Positions 23,017 to 34,734 of a stretch of DNA of 64,000 nucleotides are shown in pieces (the first letter of the stretch is position 1; every line of letters begins with the position of its first letter). Both the position numbers and the translations under genes were made by a program. The DNA is taken from the NCBI GenBank assembly GCA_944472155.2, contig OX235273.1:35871204-35935203 (forward strand), in the 5' to 3' direction. The notes beneath the pieces were generated by a model. It had not been told where the DNA came from, did no database searches, and saw only the letters and a list, made by a program, of their open reading frames with translations. Source of the stretch: Trichobilharzia szidati. Taxonomy: Eukaryota > Platyhelminthes > Trematoda > Strigeidida > Schistosomatidae.

Positions 23017-23029
23017 CAAATTAGTGTTT

Positions 23030-24575
23030 GTTTGACATTTTGAACAGTTCTGTCTAATTTCTTTCTTTCTTTTTCTGGCGACTCATTTTCTTTATTCCAT
23101 CTTCATTGTCCTTTTGGGGAGTGAAGAAAAAACACACACATTATTCTTTTAATGAACACGCCACATATTGTTTTGCAACACAGTTTATGACAAGAAAAGA
23201 AAGAAGAAGAAGACAATAGAGACTGAGGACAGCTATGTAAACAGAGAGAAAAATGTGTACTAATCTTCCTCACAGTTAGAAATAGAAAAAACAACAATCC
23301 AGTGTTGTATATAATACACATATTTGTGTGTTTTATTTTGGAGGGGGCAATGTCTAGTCTGTACTTGTATTGAACTTAACGATAATGACACTAAATGTTC
23401 TTTTGATTGTTTGTTTTTTCTAATTTCCCAACCAATTTTACTTATTTTTCAATTATATATTTATGTTCTTTTTGTGTAAAAAAAAACCCCGTCTACTTAT
23501 TTAAACAGTTAGATAAATGATCCTAAAAATGTGTGAGATCAATCAATCCCTGATAGTTGACACTGTTAGCCCGCATCTCTTCAGTTAAGTAGAAGAAGAC
23601 CAACAAGTATGGAGAATTTGACATTTATTTATCTTCTATTCTCAAGTACACAGACATAGATCATTACGGGATACTCAAGACAAAAACGAAAACAAACAAG
23701 CAGGGACAAGGAGTATGTATGTATATGTCTGAGTTATTTTCAAACTTCCTGTTTATTCCTTAACTATTCCATTTTTTTGTTTGTGTTTATTTTTTTGGTT
23801 CATCGTATTTTGTCTAACTGACAAGTGATTTTTTAAGAAAGAGAGAGAGAATAAACAGTCAGCTGATCGCCACTTTTCATGTTTTATTTGTGAAGAGGAG
23901 ATATGAAGAGAAAAAAAAAGGCGACATAAGGCTTTTAGCAATCTATATATTCTCTCTGTCTGGCTCGCTAGCTCGTTCTCTTTTAACGAGGTAATTACTG
24001 TCTCGCATTATATCAGTCATTATCAATGATATCAATTCGAAGAGGTCATTTATTATTATCTCTGATAGGTCTTTCTGGTGTGTATATTTTTGTGTACCTT
24101 ATTCCATTCCCTAAAATTGGGTTATCTATCTATCTTTAGTGAATGGATCGCGAATCTTTTCTCCTCTCCCTCGTTGTATACATCACTAATTAATGCGACA
24201 ATCTATTCGTTCGATAGAAATTTATGTTAGTCTAATATCTTCCTTCAGTAGACGTAAAATTTATATCATGATTTGTATGTATAACTAATGATTCCTGGTA
24301 TGACTGAAGAGACAATAAGTTAACTTAAGTGAGGGAAAAAGTACAAGAACTCAATGATACATAGTCATTGGAGTAGAATCAGATTAATTGATTAATTAAT
24401 TAAGTATACTGTTATATATAGAAGTGTATAAATAAAACTCTAGAGTGATTAAGATTGAGACAAATGAAGTGGAGTCGAGTTTTTTTTTGTGTACACTATA
24501 CTATATTATACCAATGTATGTCGTGATTTATACAGACTTGTTTTTAAATTTATGTCGAGTAAGATAAATATATCA
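23030..24575. other. No gene seen; simple repeats
   Basis: AT-rich DNA with CTTT runs near 23060 and a GATTAATT run near 24385. No recognisable gene. Confidence 0.5.
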
Positions 24576-24579
24576 TTTC

Positions 24580-24955
24580 GAACAGGCTTCTGTAGAATTT
24601 TATGAACATCTGCCGTCTTCTCTGGCTCTCTACTGAAGGTCATATGGCTGGCTAGTCAGAAGGAATTAACAGCGAGAAACTTTGGGAACGAACTAACCAA
24701 GAACTCCAAAGAAATTGGAGAGAGATCTGATACACGTTAAGGAGACCATTGGATGACATAACTCGGCAGTCCATCTGTCAAATGGAAAGCGACGAGTTGG
24801 GCATTGGTTCGAGGATGACAGGGAGGAGGTCAAGTGAAGAGATAGTCGTAGACCAATTTAAAAAGGAATTCAGAGAACAGGATGAAATGACGATATACTG
24901 TCGAAGCTATCTGTTCCACTCAGAACCACAGGAAATAATAATGATAATAAGATAC
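24580..24955 (+). mobile_element. RTE/SR2-type LINE 3' end
   Basis: The C-terminal region can be read in pieces ([10 protein letters not shown] near 24680, ITRQSICQME near 24755, GRRS-EEIVVDQFKKEF near 24820), then the terminus and an AATAATAATGATAATAA tail at 24936-24951. 5'-truncated. Confidence 0.82.
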
Positions 24956-25084
24956 ACGACAATGGGAAGTTCAGAATGTATGCACTAATATGTAGCCCGC
25001 TCATAACGCATTCTTTTCTTATGAGAATTTATCAGATGCTAACGTCTTTGCTCTAGGAACTTACATTTTTGTGTTTGAGAACAT

Positions 25085-25321
25085 CTGTCAGTGTGGTTAA
25101 ATAAAGTTGTCGTAAAAAATATCAGTAGTTCGACCACCTGGTTCAAACGAGCTATAAAGGTATCATTGAAGAATCTTTTTCTGTCATCTATAGGGTACCG
25201 AATACTCCAAGCAGAAGATGGCATTGCATTTCGCTTCAAACAATTGGAGCTTTGCATACAAAAGAGACAACTCCAGCCAACATTTCTACCATGGCCAACT
25301 GTGGAACCTATAGATTTTTAA
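25085..25321 (+). mobile_element. Penelope-like element C-terminal fragment
   Basis: The frame 25091-25321 ends in ELCIQKRQLQPTFLPWP, the characteristic PLE end found here also near 33030, 49410 and 58000. Upstream residues (FKRAIKVSL, GYRILQAEDGIAFRF) correspond to the end of the GIY-YIG domain. The catalytic part is missing. Confidence 0.75.
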
Positions 25322-25939
25322 ATTGTGTATAATTCTTAATTGATCTGATATTCGGTTTGGTGTTATACTCATACATAGTATCACATACAGATGCTTTTGA
25401 ACTGTAATCTGTTGACACTGTTCGCATGATGTCATTTAAAACATTAATTTCAATAAGGAATTCAAAAGAAAAATAATACGAAGATTCGGAAGAGTATTTT
25501 AGAAGTCTTACAGCATCTCTAGGGATTCCTCGTTTGATGAAACTGAAATATAACAACTGATTTTCACTGCAATAAATAGTGTCTCTCAAAGATCAGTAGC
25601 CATAAATTGACAGTCTTTTGACACTCGGAAACATTAATCTCTAGTTGGAGTTTCAGTGGAACATTATCACTCACTATGACTGAGATACATCCAGTTGACG
25701 AGTTCTAAATGGGAGGAAATGTGTCTTTTTGATACTACTGCTGGCCATTATCAACCAAGTGTCTGGTATATATTTACACGAAGTATACAGTTTCAATTTA
25801 GGATATCATCACATCTAATACCGTTATTGCCAGTTCACTTCAAATCTTGTAAAGTCACACAAAAGGTAATCGAGGGGTGATGAAACCTTTGCGGCCAAAA
25901 AGTTTATTTGAAAGTTCACTGCCTCATTTCTAACGCACA

Positions 25940-26091
25940 TTTTTTTTTCATTCTTTTGCGTTCTGAGTGGAGAGTAGGGTTCCAGGCTTCAAACTTTGAA
26001 TTTTCAGTTGCTGTGGTGTTTCTATTTACGGAGTGGAGTTATTAGTCTCACACCCAAACTCCCGTCTTTTCCGAGCTTACTACTGGCTAGG
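25940..26091 (-). mobile_element. SINE-C fragment
   Basis: The complement of the RTE-type end (TGCGTTCTGAGTGGA near 25958) and the body up to CTTACTACTGGCTAGG (26078). The tRNA-like part is missing. Confidence 0.6.
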
Positions 26092-26329
26092 TATATTCCA
26101 GCAGTTGAACCAGGAGAACGTGTGCGGCTGGTGGGCATTTTCCCTCTGAAACACTGACGCCGCATTTCATACAAAAGCTCTTCAAATTTTTATCCCACTC
26201 AACATTTTCATATGGGTCTACTTCTGGGGATTTGAAAATCATCAATGAATTTTCGCCATTCAACCTTGTCATGCCTGCTGTTTTCTATATTAGATGAAAA
26301 CATCTATTAAGACGATATTCAGATATGAT

Positions 26330-26440
26330 GGAGAGAATTTTTAGCTCAGGTGGATGATTTTGATGTAGTTGTGTCCTAATTTACAGCTCAGAGAACACGG
26401 CTACATCGAAAGACGATATTCGAAGTATGCCAAACAGTCA
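26330..26440. repeat. Short foldback repeat
   Basis: TTGATGTAGTTGTGT near 26360 is the approximate inverse of ACACGGCTACATCGAA near 26395. The same motif with AGCTCAGAGAACAC recurs at 52545-52630. Family unknown. Confidence 0.5.
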
Positions 26441-26489
26441 AGGTATCAATTTATAGAATAGTTTTTCCTTTATCATCAATACTGACATT

Positions 26490-27045
26490 TTAACTAGAGT
26501 CTCAAGTCTGTGTGGAGGTCAACAGCACTCAGCATCAAAAATAAGATCCGGATTTTCAACTCAAATGTGAAGTCAGTCAGTGCTACTATACGAATCAGAG
26601 ACTCGGCCAGCGCGTCATAAAGAGCACTTCAAACAAACTACAGACCTTCATTAACAGTTGTCTTTGTTCAATACTCAAGATCAGATGGCCGGCCAGAAAA
26701 GATCAGAAACAGGGCTGGATCTCTGGAAGCGAACCAACACAGCAGGAACCGATTGTGAAACAAATAGGCAGGAAGAAATGGAGATGGATTGGCCATTCTC
26801 TGAGGAAACCATCAAGTGACATCACTACACAAGCGACTGCTCGAGTGGAACTCGAAAGGGAAGCGGCGAGTTGGTCGTCAGTGCCAGGGTGACTTGGAGG
26901 AGGTCATGTGAAGAGGAGATGAAAACGTGTGGGCAGACTTGGAGCCAGGTGAAGACTCTAGCAGAGAACCGAACGCAATGGAGACGCACGACTGAAGCCC
27001 TATGTTCCTCTAGGAATTAAAGGATGTAATAATAATAATAATAAT
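26490..27045 (+). mobile_element. RTE/SR2-type LINE 3' end, low divergence
   Basis: The sequence is very close to 54510-55035 and 62435-62797. It covers the C-terminal region ([18 protein letters not shown], then [31 protein letters not shown] and so on) with frameshifts, the terminus at about 26990-27020 and a tail of six AAT units at 27027-27043. Confidence 0.88.
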
Positions 27046-27944
27046 CTAGAGTATTTGTATGAAAGCCGACAGAATGAAGGTGTTTCTAATGTATACTGAT
27101 ATCATTCAGGTGGACGTGGAATTACACAGAATACTGTAGGAATTTATCACCCCAGTATACCACTTTTGTTTAGCAGAGTTAAAATTAAGACGGTTAGATT
27201 TGCTAAGCAACAGGATGTGCTGTCCAACCACTGAGGTAAATCTTGTGATCAAGAATCAAAAGCCTGATGGAAATACAAATGATACCTTTTCATTATGTCA
27301 TGAGCATATAGTTAAAATTTCCTCATATTCATATGAAGTGGTCAAAGATATACTTCACAACGAGTTTAATGCTGTTCAAAGCCTGTCGACCATGTATGGC
27401 CTATAGCTTACCTTAGGACTTTTTGGATCTTACAATCATTAGATTAGTGAAAACTGTATATTTCATCTACATATATTTGACCTTAAAATTGGGTTTCCTT
27501 TCTTAGTGGTGGATAGAATTTATTATGAAATGGTTATTTTCTCTAGACTTATCTTGATGAAGGCTTATTCAGGTGATATACTGATATCAGAGGTTAATTT
27601 TCTCTAAACTCAAGGGTATAGGGGCAATATAAAACTTGAACTTATATACCTTTGTACTTGGTATAATAAATCACTCATCTTTGGTAATTAATTCGCTTTA
27701 TTAACTGGTATTCACCAATGAATTTGCGTAAGAAGATATATCACTTTCCTTTCTTTGTTTATGTAGGGATTACGAATCAAACTGATCATATTTAGTGTGT
27801 TTTAAAGTATGGAATCAGGGTGCAATCATTATTTTACGGGATGAGAACATATAAACTAATGGCTAGTACATCCTTGAATATTTTGTGATATACAAATGCA
27901 CTTATTTACATTTGTGAGCTTTGTTGGAATTCCAGTTAATTTCA
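27046..27944. other. No gene seen
   Basis: AT-rich DNA. An open frame at 27200-27406 has no recognisable domain. Confidence 0.45.
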
Positions 27945-28180
27945 GTAGCAGTTTTATGATAAACTGCCATCATCTAGAGAACCACTGAAGACCAAGTAGT
28001 ACAGGAAGGCTGTTTCTTGCCTGGAGGGATTATCAGCGTGAATTGCTGGAGAATTCGTAACCTGCGAAGGGCAACTGTGTAGTCCAGTCCCTTAGTGTTC
28101 GACAACTTACCAGCCGATATCTATCCGTGATAAAATCTACACAAAAATATCAGTTTGAGAAGAACATGAAACTTGAAAAT
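27945..28180 (-). mobile_element. SINE-A copy, strongly decayed
   Basis: The complement of the tail (CTAGAGAACCACTGAAGACC near 27973), of a hammerhead-like stretch (TAGTACAGGAAGGCTGTTTC near 27996) and of a broken tRNA-like region can be followed. Confidence 0.5.
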
Positions 28181-28960
28181 TTTCCCTAGAAGAAGAGGAA
28201 CCAAATGATAAAATAAAATATTAAAATTAAAGCAACAAATACAAATTTCCAAACCACAAGTGCTAAAGAAGCCAGATACTTACTTTGATATAGAAAACCA
28301 GAAGATATTTTATACATACTAGTAGCTCCAGTGGAATTTTTGAGCACGTGAAACATTTACACGTTACCTTAAGAAAATAACATAGCTTTAGTAAGTACCC
28401 CATATTGTATTATCTTCCATTTGTCCCACCACATTCACTCATACTAAGTTTTCTCTTACAGACGTTAAAGAAAAAACAGTTTTCAGCTTTTCCTCAAGAA
28501 AAAGACGAAATAATTAGTGTTTGTTAGCTAGAATGAAGTTATCTAAACATAGTTTTGTGGTCGAACTCATCAGCGGCATTCCTCACGTGACTCACCATTA
28601 GTTCAAATCATCCGAATTCTGATTGGCTAATTGGAAAACTTGCTACATATACTGAATCAAATTCATCAGTTCGAGGTATTATTTATCATGTCTTCTTTAA
28701 GAATTCTTATGGACATATACTTAAGATTGTGATCAGCATAAAGTTGTTTGTACTGAAGTATTTCACTTGTCGTCAATGTGTGATAATTCCTGCCTCCTCA
28801 AATATTGCCTAGATGAATTCCAAGGTTAAGCATTGCAATAAAATTGTTTGAAGCGATATATTTCCACTTCTTTTCTCAGTATTCATAGCAGAATTTATCC
28901 GATTGTAGGTTTACTTCAACCTGTGTCAAAATGTGTTTGGTTTATGATAACAAGTGACTA
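28181..28960. other. No gene seen
   Basis: AT-rich DNA with no recognised signal. Confidence 0.5.
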
Positions 28961-28964
28961 TTAG

Positions 28965-29250
28965 GGTCCACCACATTGGATGTAAGAACAAATACTCACC
29001 GAGGAAGTTTGTCGGCGGTGAATTAATATAGGTCAGAATTCAAGGACGCTTAATTCCACCTCAGTGACTGAATGGTCAACGAACTCGCCTCATAACCTTG
29101 AGGTTCTGAGCTCACTAACTGGTTGAGTTATTGTTGAATGCTGATGAAGAGTTCCAAACTAGGACGAAACAGTCATCCAGTACTCCTTGGTTTTCAAAGG
29201 TCTTCTAACTGATATCAATGCGTGATCAAACTTGAAAATTGTATGTATCT
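28965..29250 (+). mobile_element. SINE-A copy
   Basis: A decayed head, a tRNA-like region (CAGTGACTGAATGGTCAACG near 29062), a hammerhead at 29131-29183 and a tail with TCTTCTAACTGATATCAATG near 29200. Confidence 0.75.
29131..29183 (+). ncRNA. Hammerhead ribozyme motif with intact core boxes
   Basis: CTGATGA at 29141-29147, helix II GTTC/GGAC (29151-29154 with 29162-29165), GAAA at 29166-29169 and the helix I strand CAGTAC at 29178-29183. Three extra bases (AGA) separate the first box from helix II. The 5' strand of helix I has diverged, and the cleavage triplet reads ATC. Both conserved core boxes are exact. Confidence 0.6.
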
Positions 29251-30057
29251 TTAGGCAAGGTGTTAGAATGTTTTAATGTGAATTCTATTTCTAACTCTAA
29301 TGTTTCCTGTACAAATAAAAACACTCTAGCTTTAATGGACTTTATGTCAGCTGGAGTACTGAAGAATTTATTTTAGACATCTGTAATGTACTATATTTTG
29401 ACTGACAGTATGTCATACTGCAAGCATAATTAAGCGGAACGGATGCTGATTTAAAATTTACACTATATGGTATGTGGTTTATATTCTATCCTATAAAATC
29501 TGAACCCACCTGCAGTTTTTTTCTTAATGAACCAACCAGTACATGTCATGGATAATTGGGACTACATTACTTAGAGAAGAGAAGATTAGATTAGCTATCT
29601 GTTAAGCCTTAATTGATAAAAAACAAAAGTTTTCCTGATGAATTATAAAAGCAAACACTGCCAAGGATGAGAAAAAGTGACAATGATTAGCGAATTAGTG
29701 ATCTCGTGATCTTCTCTATCAGATTATGCAGGGGTGTAACTCTTGGGTTGAAAATTAAATTGACGGAAATGGCCGTAGAACACAAAAAGCCGGAAGTTGT
29801 TGTTTACTTGCTAATTTGGTAATTTATTCTATGCTGGAAAGAAAAACAAAGTAGACTATGAATATAACTTATTAAATATTCATCAAATATTTGTATATAA
29901 TTTCAGAGGTTCAGGACAAAAACACACAATTATTCTCTGGAATTCATTAGTATTTATGCATCATTCACCCATATAATCTGATTAATTTGGCGGGGAAATC
30001 AGTTCCTGTTTATATACAGTCTAATTGTTGTGATAATATGACTTGGAAATTCATTTC
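29251..30057. other. No gene seen
   Basis: AT-rich DNA with no recognised signal. Confidence 0.5.
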
Positions 30058-30690
30058 ATTATTATTTATTCTATTATTGTTCCCTTGGGTTCAGAGTAAA
30101 ACAGAGGGCTTCAACAGCACGTCTCCACATTGTTCTATTCTCTGCGGTGGTCCTCTTAAGTTGGGCGCACGATTTTGCATAAAATCTCATCTCCTCCTCA
30201 CATGATCTCCTCCATGTTACCTTTGGCCACATATCCAACTCGTCGCTTCCCATTCTGGTTCCACTCGAGTAATAGACTGGAGCGTGATGTCATCCAACGG
30301 TCTCTTCAGCGTATGCCTAATCTATTTCCTTATCTTCTTCGGAATATTTATTGACCAATTGGTTGCTTGGTTTGTTCCCAGAGTTTCTTGTTCCTAGCTC
30401 CTTCAGGCCATCTGTTCTTCAGAATTGAGGGAAGTATGTAACTTGTTGGAAATGCTTTTGACGACACGCAAATACAAGTTTCTGATCCATATAGAAGAAC
30501 TGACTGACTTGACGCTAGTATTGAAAATCTGTTTTTGTTCTTTGTGCTGATTGCAGAAAGTTTCCAAACTGACTTCAGAGTGTTGAAGGTGTACCTTGCC
30601 TTTCCGATTCTGGCTAGCTTTGACATCTTCATCAGTCCAGCCTGTAGCTGAAACGATGTTTCCTAGATAATTAAGCATTTCATTATGGAA
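30058..30690 (-). mobile_element. RTE/SR2-type LINE 3' part
   Basis: The complement runs from the ATTATTGTTCCC tail (30070) to MLNYLGNIVSATGWTDEDVK (minus-strand frame 30403-30678), followed by readable KAFP--YILPSILKNRWPEG. The C-terminal region is present but shifted in frame. 5'-truncated after the RT. Its 5' end lies close to the TTAG tract. Confidence 0.85.
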
Positions 30691-30840
30691 GCTTGAAATA
30701 TATATTTAGACTGGTTTTTATCTGTTTGCCAATCAGCCCTGTTAGCAGTGGATTTACATTCTACTGTCATGATACATTAAGGCAATGAAAACGTCAATAC
30801 AATTCAGCATTCCATCTCATTCGAAACTCATTATCTGAAT

Positions 30841-31356
<516 letters not shown>

Positions 31357-31724
31357 TTTCGATGCAATCCCAAAAACTGATGATCCTGTACTCCTGGAAC
31401 TGATAACGAGCTGTAAGTTTAGATATTACTAGAAACTTCAACAAAGTTGTGGATGTGCCTATTTGATGAATATTGCATTTATAAGCACCACATGTGACTA
31501 CAAAATGAAAGTTTTTAACCAACTGATCATGCAACTTGAGTCTAAAAAAGGTATTATTTTACCGTTTCATTCTCTGGAATATCAAGGCTGAAGACTACAA
31601 ATTTTGTTGTCCATAGAATGTACGCCTGAAAAATTTTACAGGGCAGGCAAAATGAGTTTTTGTCTAGCGAAAAACAAAAACAATAAATACTTGAGTTATA
31701 GAAACTGACTGTGTTGACTGTAGC

Positions 31725-31825
31725 ACTGAAGGGTCCCAAACAAGGACGAAACAGCTGTCCATTACTCCCAGGTTTTCCAATGGTCTCTAACTGATGTCAG
31801 CTCATGATGAAATCCCCCAACCAAA
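31725..31825 (+). mobile_element. SINE-A 3' fragment starting in the hammerhead
   Basis: Hammerhead (31726-31765) plus the tail with CTAACTGATGTCAGCTCATG near 31788 and CCCAACCAA. Nothing upstream of the first core box is recognisable. Confidence 0.8.
31726..31765 (+). ncRNA. Hammerhead ribozyme motif, partial
   Basis: Core CTGAAGG (A9 changed to G), helix II GTCC/GGAC (31733-31736 with 31744-31747), GAAA at 31748-31751, CAGCTG, the GTC triplet and CATTAC. The 5' helix I strand is absent. Confidence 0.5.
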
Positions 31826-33020
31826 AGAAGTAATAAACTTGTGGATGTCTTAGAAATCACTGAGGGAAAGAGAGACGATAATGCTTTTATTTCTCTGAAG
31901 CAGACATCAAAACGCTTATATCAAATCTTTTCTAGCAAAAGTTCACTTTTCAACCGATTTGATTTGACAAGAAATGAACTCCATCAAAAATTATCCAAAT
32001 GAAAAGTTATATTCCTGCAGAAGTCAAAGATCGAATAAAAGGAATATCCAGAAGGCTTTAGTGTATTTCTGGTAAACATAAATACATGATGATTGACTGA
32101 CATGATACTGACGTCAGGAAATAGTAATTGTTGGCCAGATCAAGGAGATCTGAACACTGGAAGTCCATTTTGCTCGTCTGGAACTGAACTCATCATCAGC
32201 GTATCAGGACTGACTCTGTCTAAAGATCCATATCAGTTCAAACTACCTGAATTCTGACAGATTGCGAATTAATTTGTAGATTTAATAGAGTGGAAATTGC
32301 CACATTAGAAACAGATAAATATGATGCGTGAAATCAGTAATTACATTAAGTTTTCTATGAATAATTATGATGAACCAAACACCAGTTTGATAATGAAATA
32401 TGAAAATATGGATATCGTCAGGATTCAAACCAGTAGCTTTCGAAAAGCACTGAAATGACTACCTAGTTGGGTTATCTAGTAGAGTCCTGGACTGGTAAAT
32501 TGGAGTCTGATAGTTCGTATTTTGTTGAGACCTAAACTTTCTTTTCAAGTCCAATCATTACCTTTGACATTAAGTGGTTTCTATTGGATGGTTGGAGGCA
32601 ATCGGCTAGAAGCCTTGCCTGGACCTAAGTGTCGTGCTTTTTGGCAATCAACAGTCAGAAAGGTGTATCTGCAGTCTTTAAGGAAACAGAAAGATTGAGC
32701 GAAGAAATACTTACTTTTCAATTAGGTCCTCATCTCTGGCTCTACTCTTATATATATATAGCATTTTTATCACAATACACAACAGTTTACTAATCAAGTG
32801 GTGATATGTTTGTTAACAATAATTATTCAGTGTCAAAATGTCAACGAGTTGATAATAAACGAAGAAAATCAATACACATTAAAAAGGTAGAAAAGGTTAC
32901 AATAAATTAATTTTACAAGGATAACACGTAATTAAAGATGAAGTGGTCAGAAAAAATAAAAAAATTTGGACAATTATAATTTTTATAGGTTTAGGGGGAG
33001 GGGGCGAAGTAGTCCGGTTT
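31826..33020. other. No gene seen
   Basis: AT-rich DNA with no recognisable gene or repeat. Confidence 0.5.
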
Positions 33021-33021
33021 A

Positions 33022-33400
33022 TATATTCATGTAACGATGGCCAAGGCAAGGACAGTGGCTGTGCAAATTTCTTCTGAACACACAGGTTTGGCTTCTTCAG
33101 GTGGATTCCTATTTCTTCAGCTGTATGTAGAAGACGAACTCGTAGAGCAAAATTAAGATTATTCGGAATGCGATAGATAATTTTAAATGCTGTATTAACA
33201 TCAACCTTATGCTCAGTATCAACAAGGTGTGCTACAATAGAGCTACGAATAGATCTTGTTTGTCCCTTGCTTAATCATGTTGGATGATGTTCGGAAATAC
33301 GACGATGAAACTGCCTAATTGTACGCCCAATGTAGCTAGTTCCGGCAAGAAGTCTTGGGTATCGGTTTCGTGCTAGATGGTACTCGTCGGTAAGGCGTGC
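33022..33400 (-). mobile_element. Penelope-like element GIY-YIG domain, separate family
   Basis: The minus-strand frame reads SYIGRTIRQFHRRISEH (the YIG half of GIY-YIG), one stop, LSKGQTRSIRSSIVAHLV, FKIIYRIPNNLNF and the terminal KKPNLCVQKKFAQP-LPWP. Sequence differs clearly from the 60-kb family. The single stop replaces a position that is Trp in the related 49-kb copy. No RT is present. Confidence 0.82.
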
Positions 33401-33594
33401 CTGCCGATTGCTTGCAAGCATCCAACAACAACAATCCTGAGTTTACTGTGATGGCGAGCCACCTAGTGCCATGGTGGCCACATTGCAAACTTGACTGATA
33501 AAATTCAGTCTGCAGTGACCGAAAGGATTAGACACATGCCACCAGTTAGTGTCCAAACAAAAGTATTAGGCGGTTTCCTTTTAGATGTCATTAT

Positions 33595-33770
33595 GAAACA
33601 ACACTACTCAGAGAATCCCTGAAAACCAAGGAGTATTGAACGGGCTTTTTTTGTCCTAGTTTGGAGTTGGCTAGTCAGCAGTGTCCACCCACAATTCCAT
33701 CAGGAATCGAACCCAAAACCATTAGGTTACGAGACCAAGTTCTTGCCTTACTATATAGTACTTTCCTCAA
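33595..33770 (-). mobile_element. SINE-A copy, 3' part
   Basis: The complement of the tail, a broken hammerhead (TTTTTTGTCCTAGTTTGGAG near 33647) and the tRNA-like B box (GGAATCGAACCC near 33704). Confidence 0.65.
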
Positions 33771-34237
33771 CCAATGCTTTGAATGTCTATCAACTTCACG
33801 TTGATATGATGGACTCCACTGGCGATGACTTTTCAGTACAACTTCACAACATCCATCCAACAGTCATCAGTGAACTGGAGATCGATATTTTGAATGAAGG
33901 ATTTTTGTAGGGATTCGGATTAACTTACAACATATATATATAGTTAATATTTTAGATTATGTTTATAAAAATACCAAATTTCTTCATTCACGCTTAGTTT
34001 GACACAAATACAGATCATACAAAATTTGGCAAAAATCTAGTTAGAACAAGACTAAAATGAAAAAAATATATAATAAGGTGAGTATTTCTCAAAGAAAGTA
34101 AAAAGCAAAAAAAACAACATAATTCAAGTGTTACTATGGTGAATAACACCCATGAATGACTTGAAAAAAAAGAAAACGAAAGGTAGGAAGGATCTCGGAT
34201 TTAGAAAGAAAGAAAAAAAAGAGATCAGTGATGACGT
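33771..34237. other. No gene seen
   Basis: AT-rich, increasingly A-rich DNA up to the assembly gap. Confidence 0.5.
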
Positions 34238-34734
34238 NNNNNNNNNNNNNNNNNNNNNNNNNNNNNNNNNNNNNNNNNNNNNNNNNNNNNNNNNNNNNNN
34301 NNNNNNNNNNNNNNNNNNNNNNNNNNNNNNNNNNNNNNNNNNNNNNNNNNNNNNNNNNNNNNNNNNNNNNNNNNNNNNNNNNNNNNNNNNNNNNNNNNNN
34401 NNNNNNNNNNNNNNNNNNNNNNNNNNNNNNNNNNNNNNNNNNNNNNNNNNNNNNNNNNNNNNNNNNNNNNNNNNNNNNNNNNNNNNNNNNNNNNNNNNNN
34501 NNNNNNNNNNNNNNNNNNNNNNNNNNNNNNNNNNNNNNNNNNNNNNNNNNNNNNNNNNNNNNNNNNNNNNNNNNNNNNNNNNNNNNNNNNNNNNNNNNNN
34601 NNNNNNNNNNNNNNNNNNNNNNNNNNNNNNNNNNNNNNNNNNNNNNNNNNNNNNNNNNNNNNNNNNNNNNNNNNNNNNNNNNNNNNNNNNNNNNNNNNNN
34701 NNNNNNNNNNNNNNNNNNNNNNNNNNNNNNNNNN
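34238..34734. other. Assembly gap (497 N)
   Basis: A run of unknown bases. Reading frames that cross it are artefacts. The left flank is A-rich, with GAAA and AAAG runs, which may be why assembly failed here. Confidence 1.
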
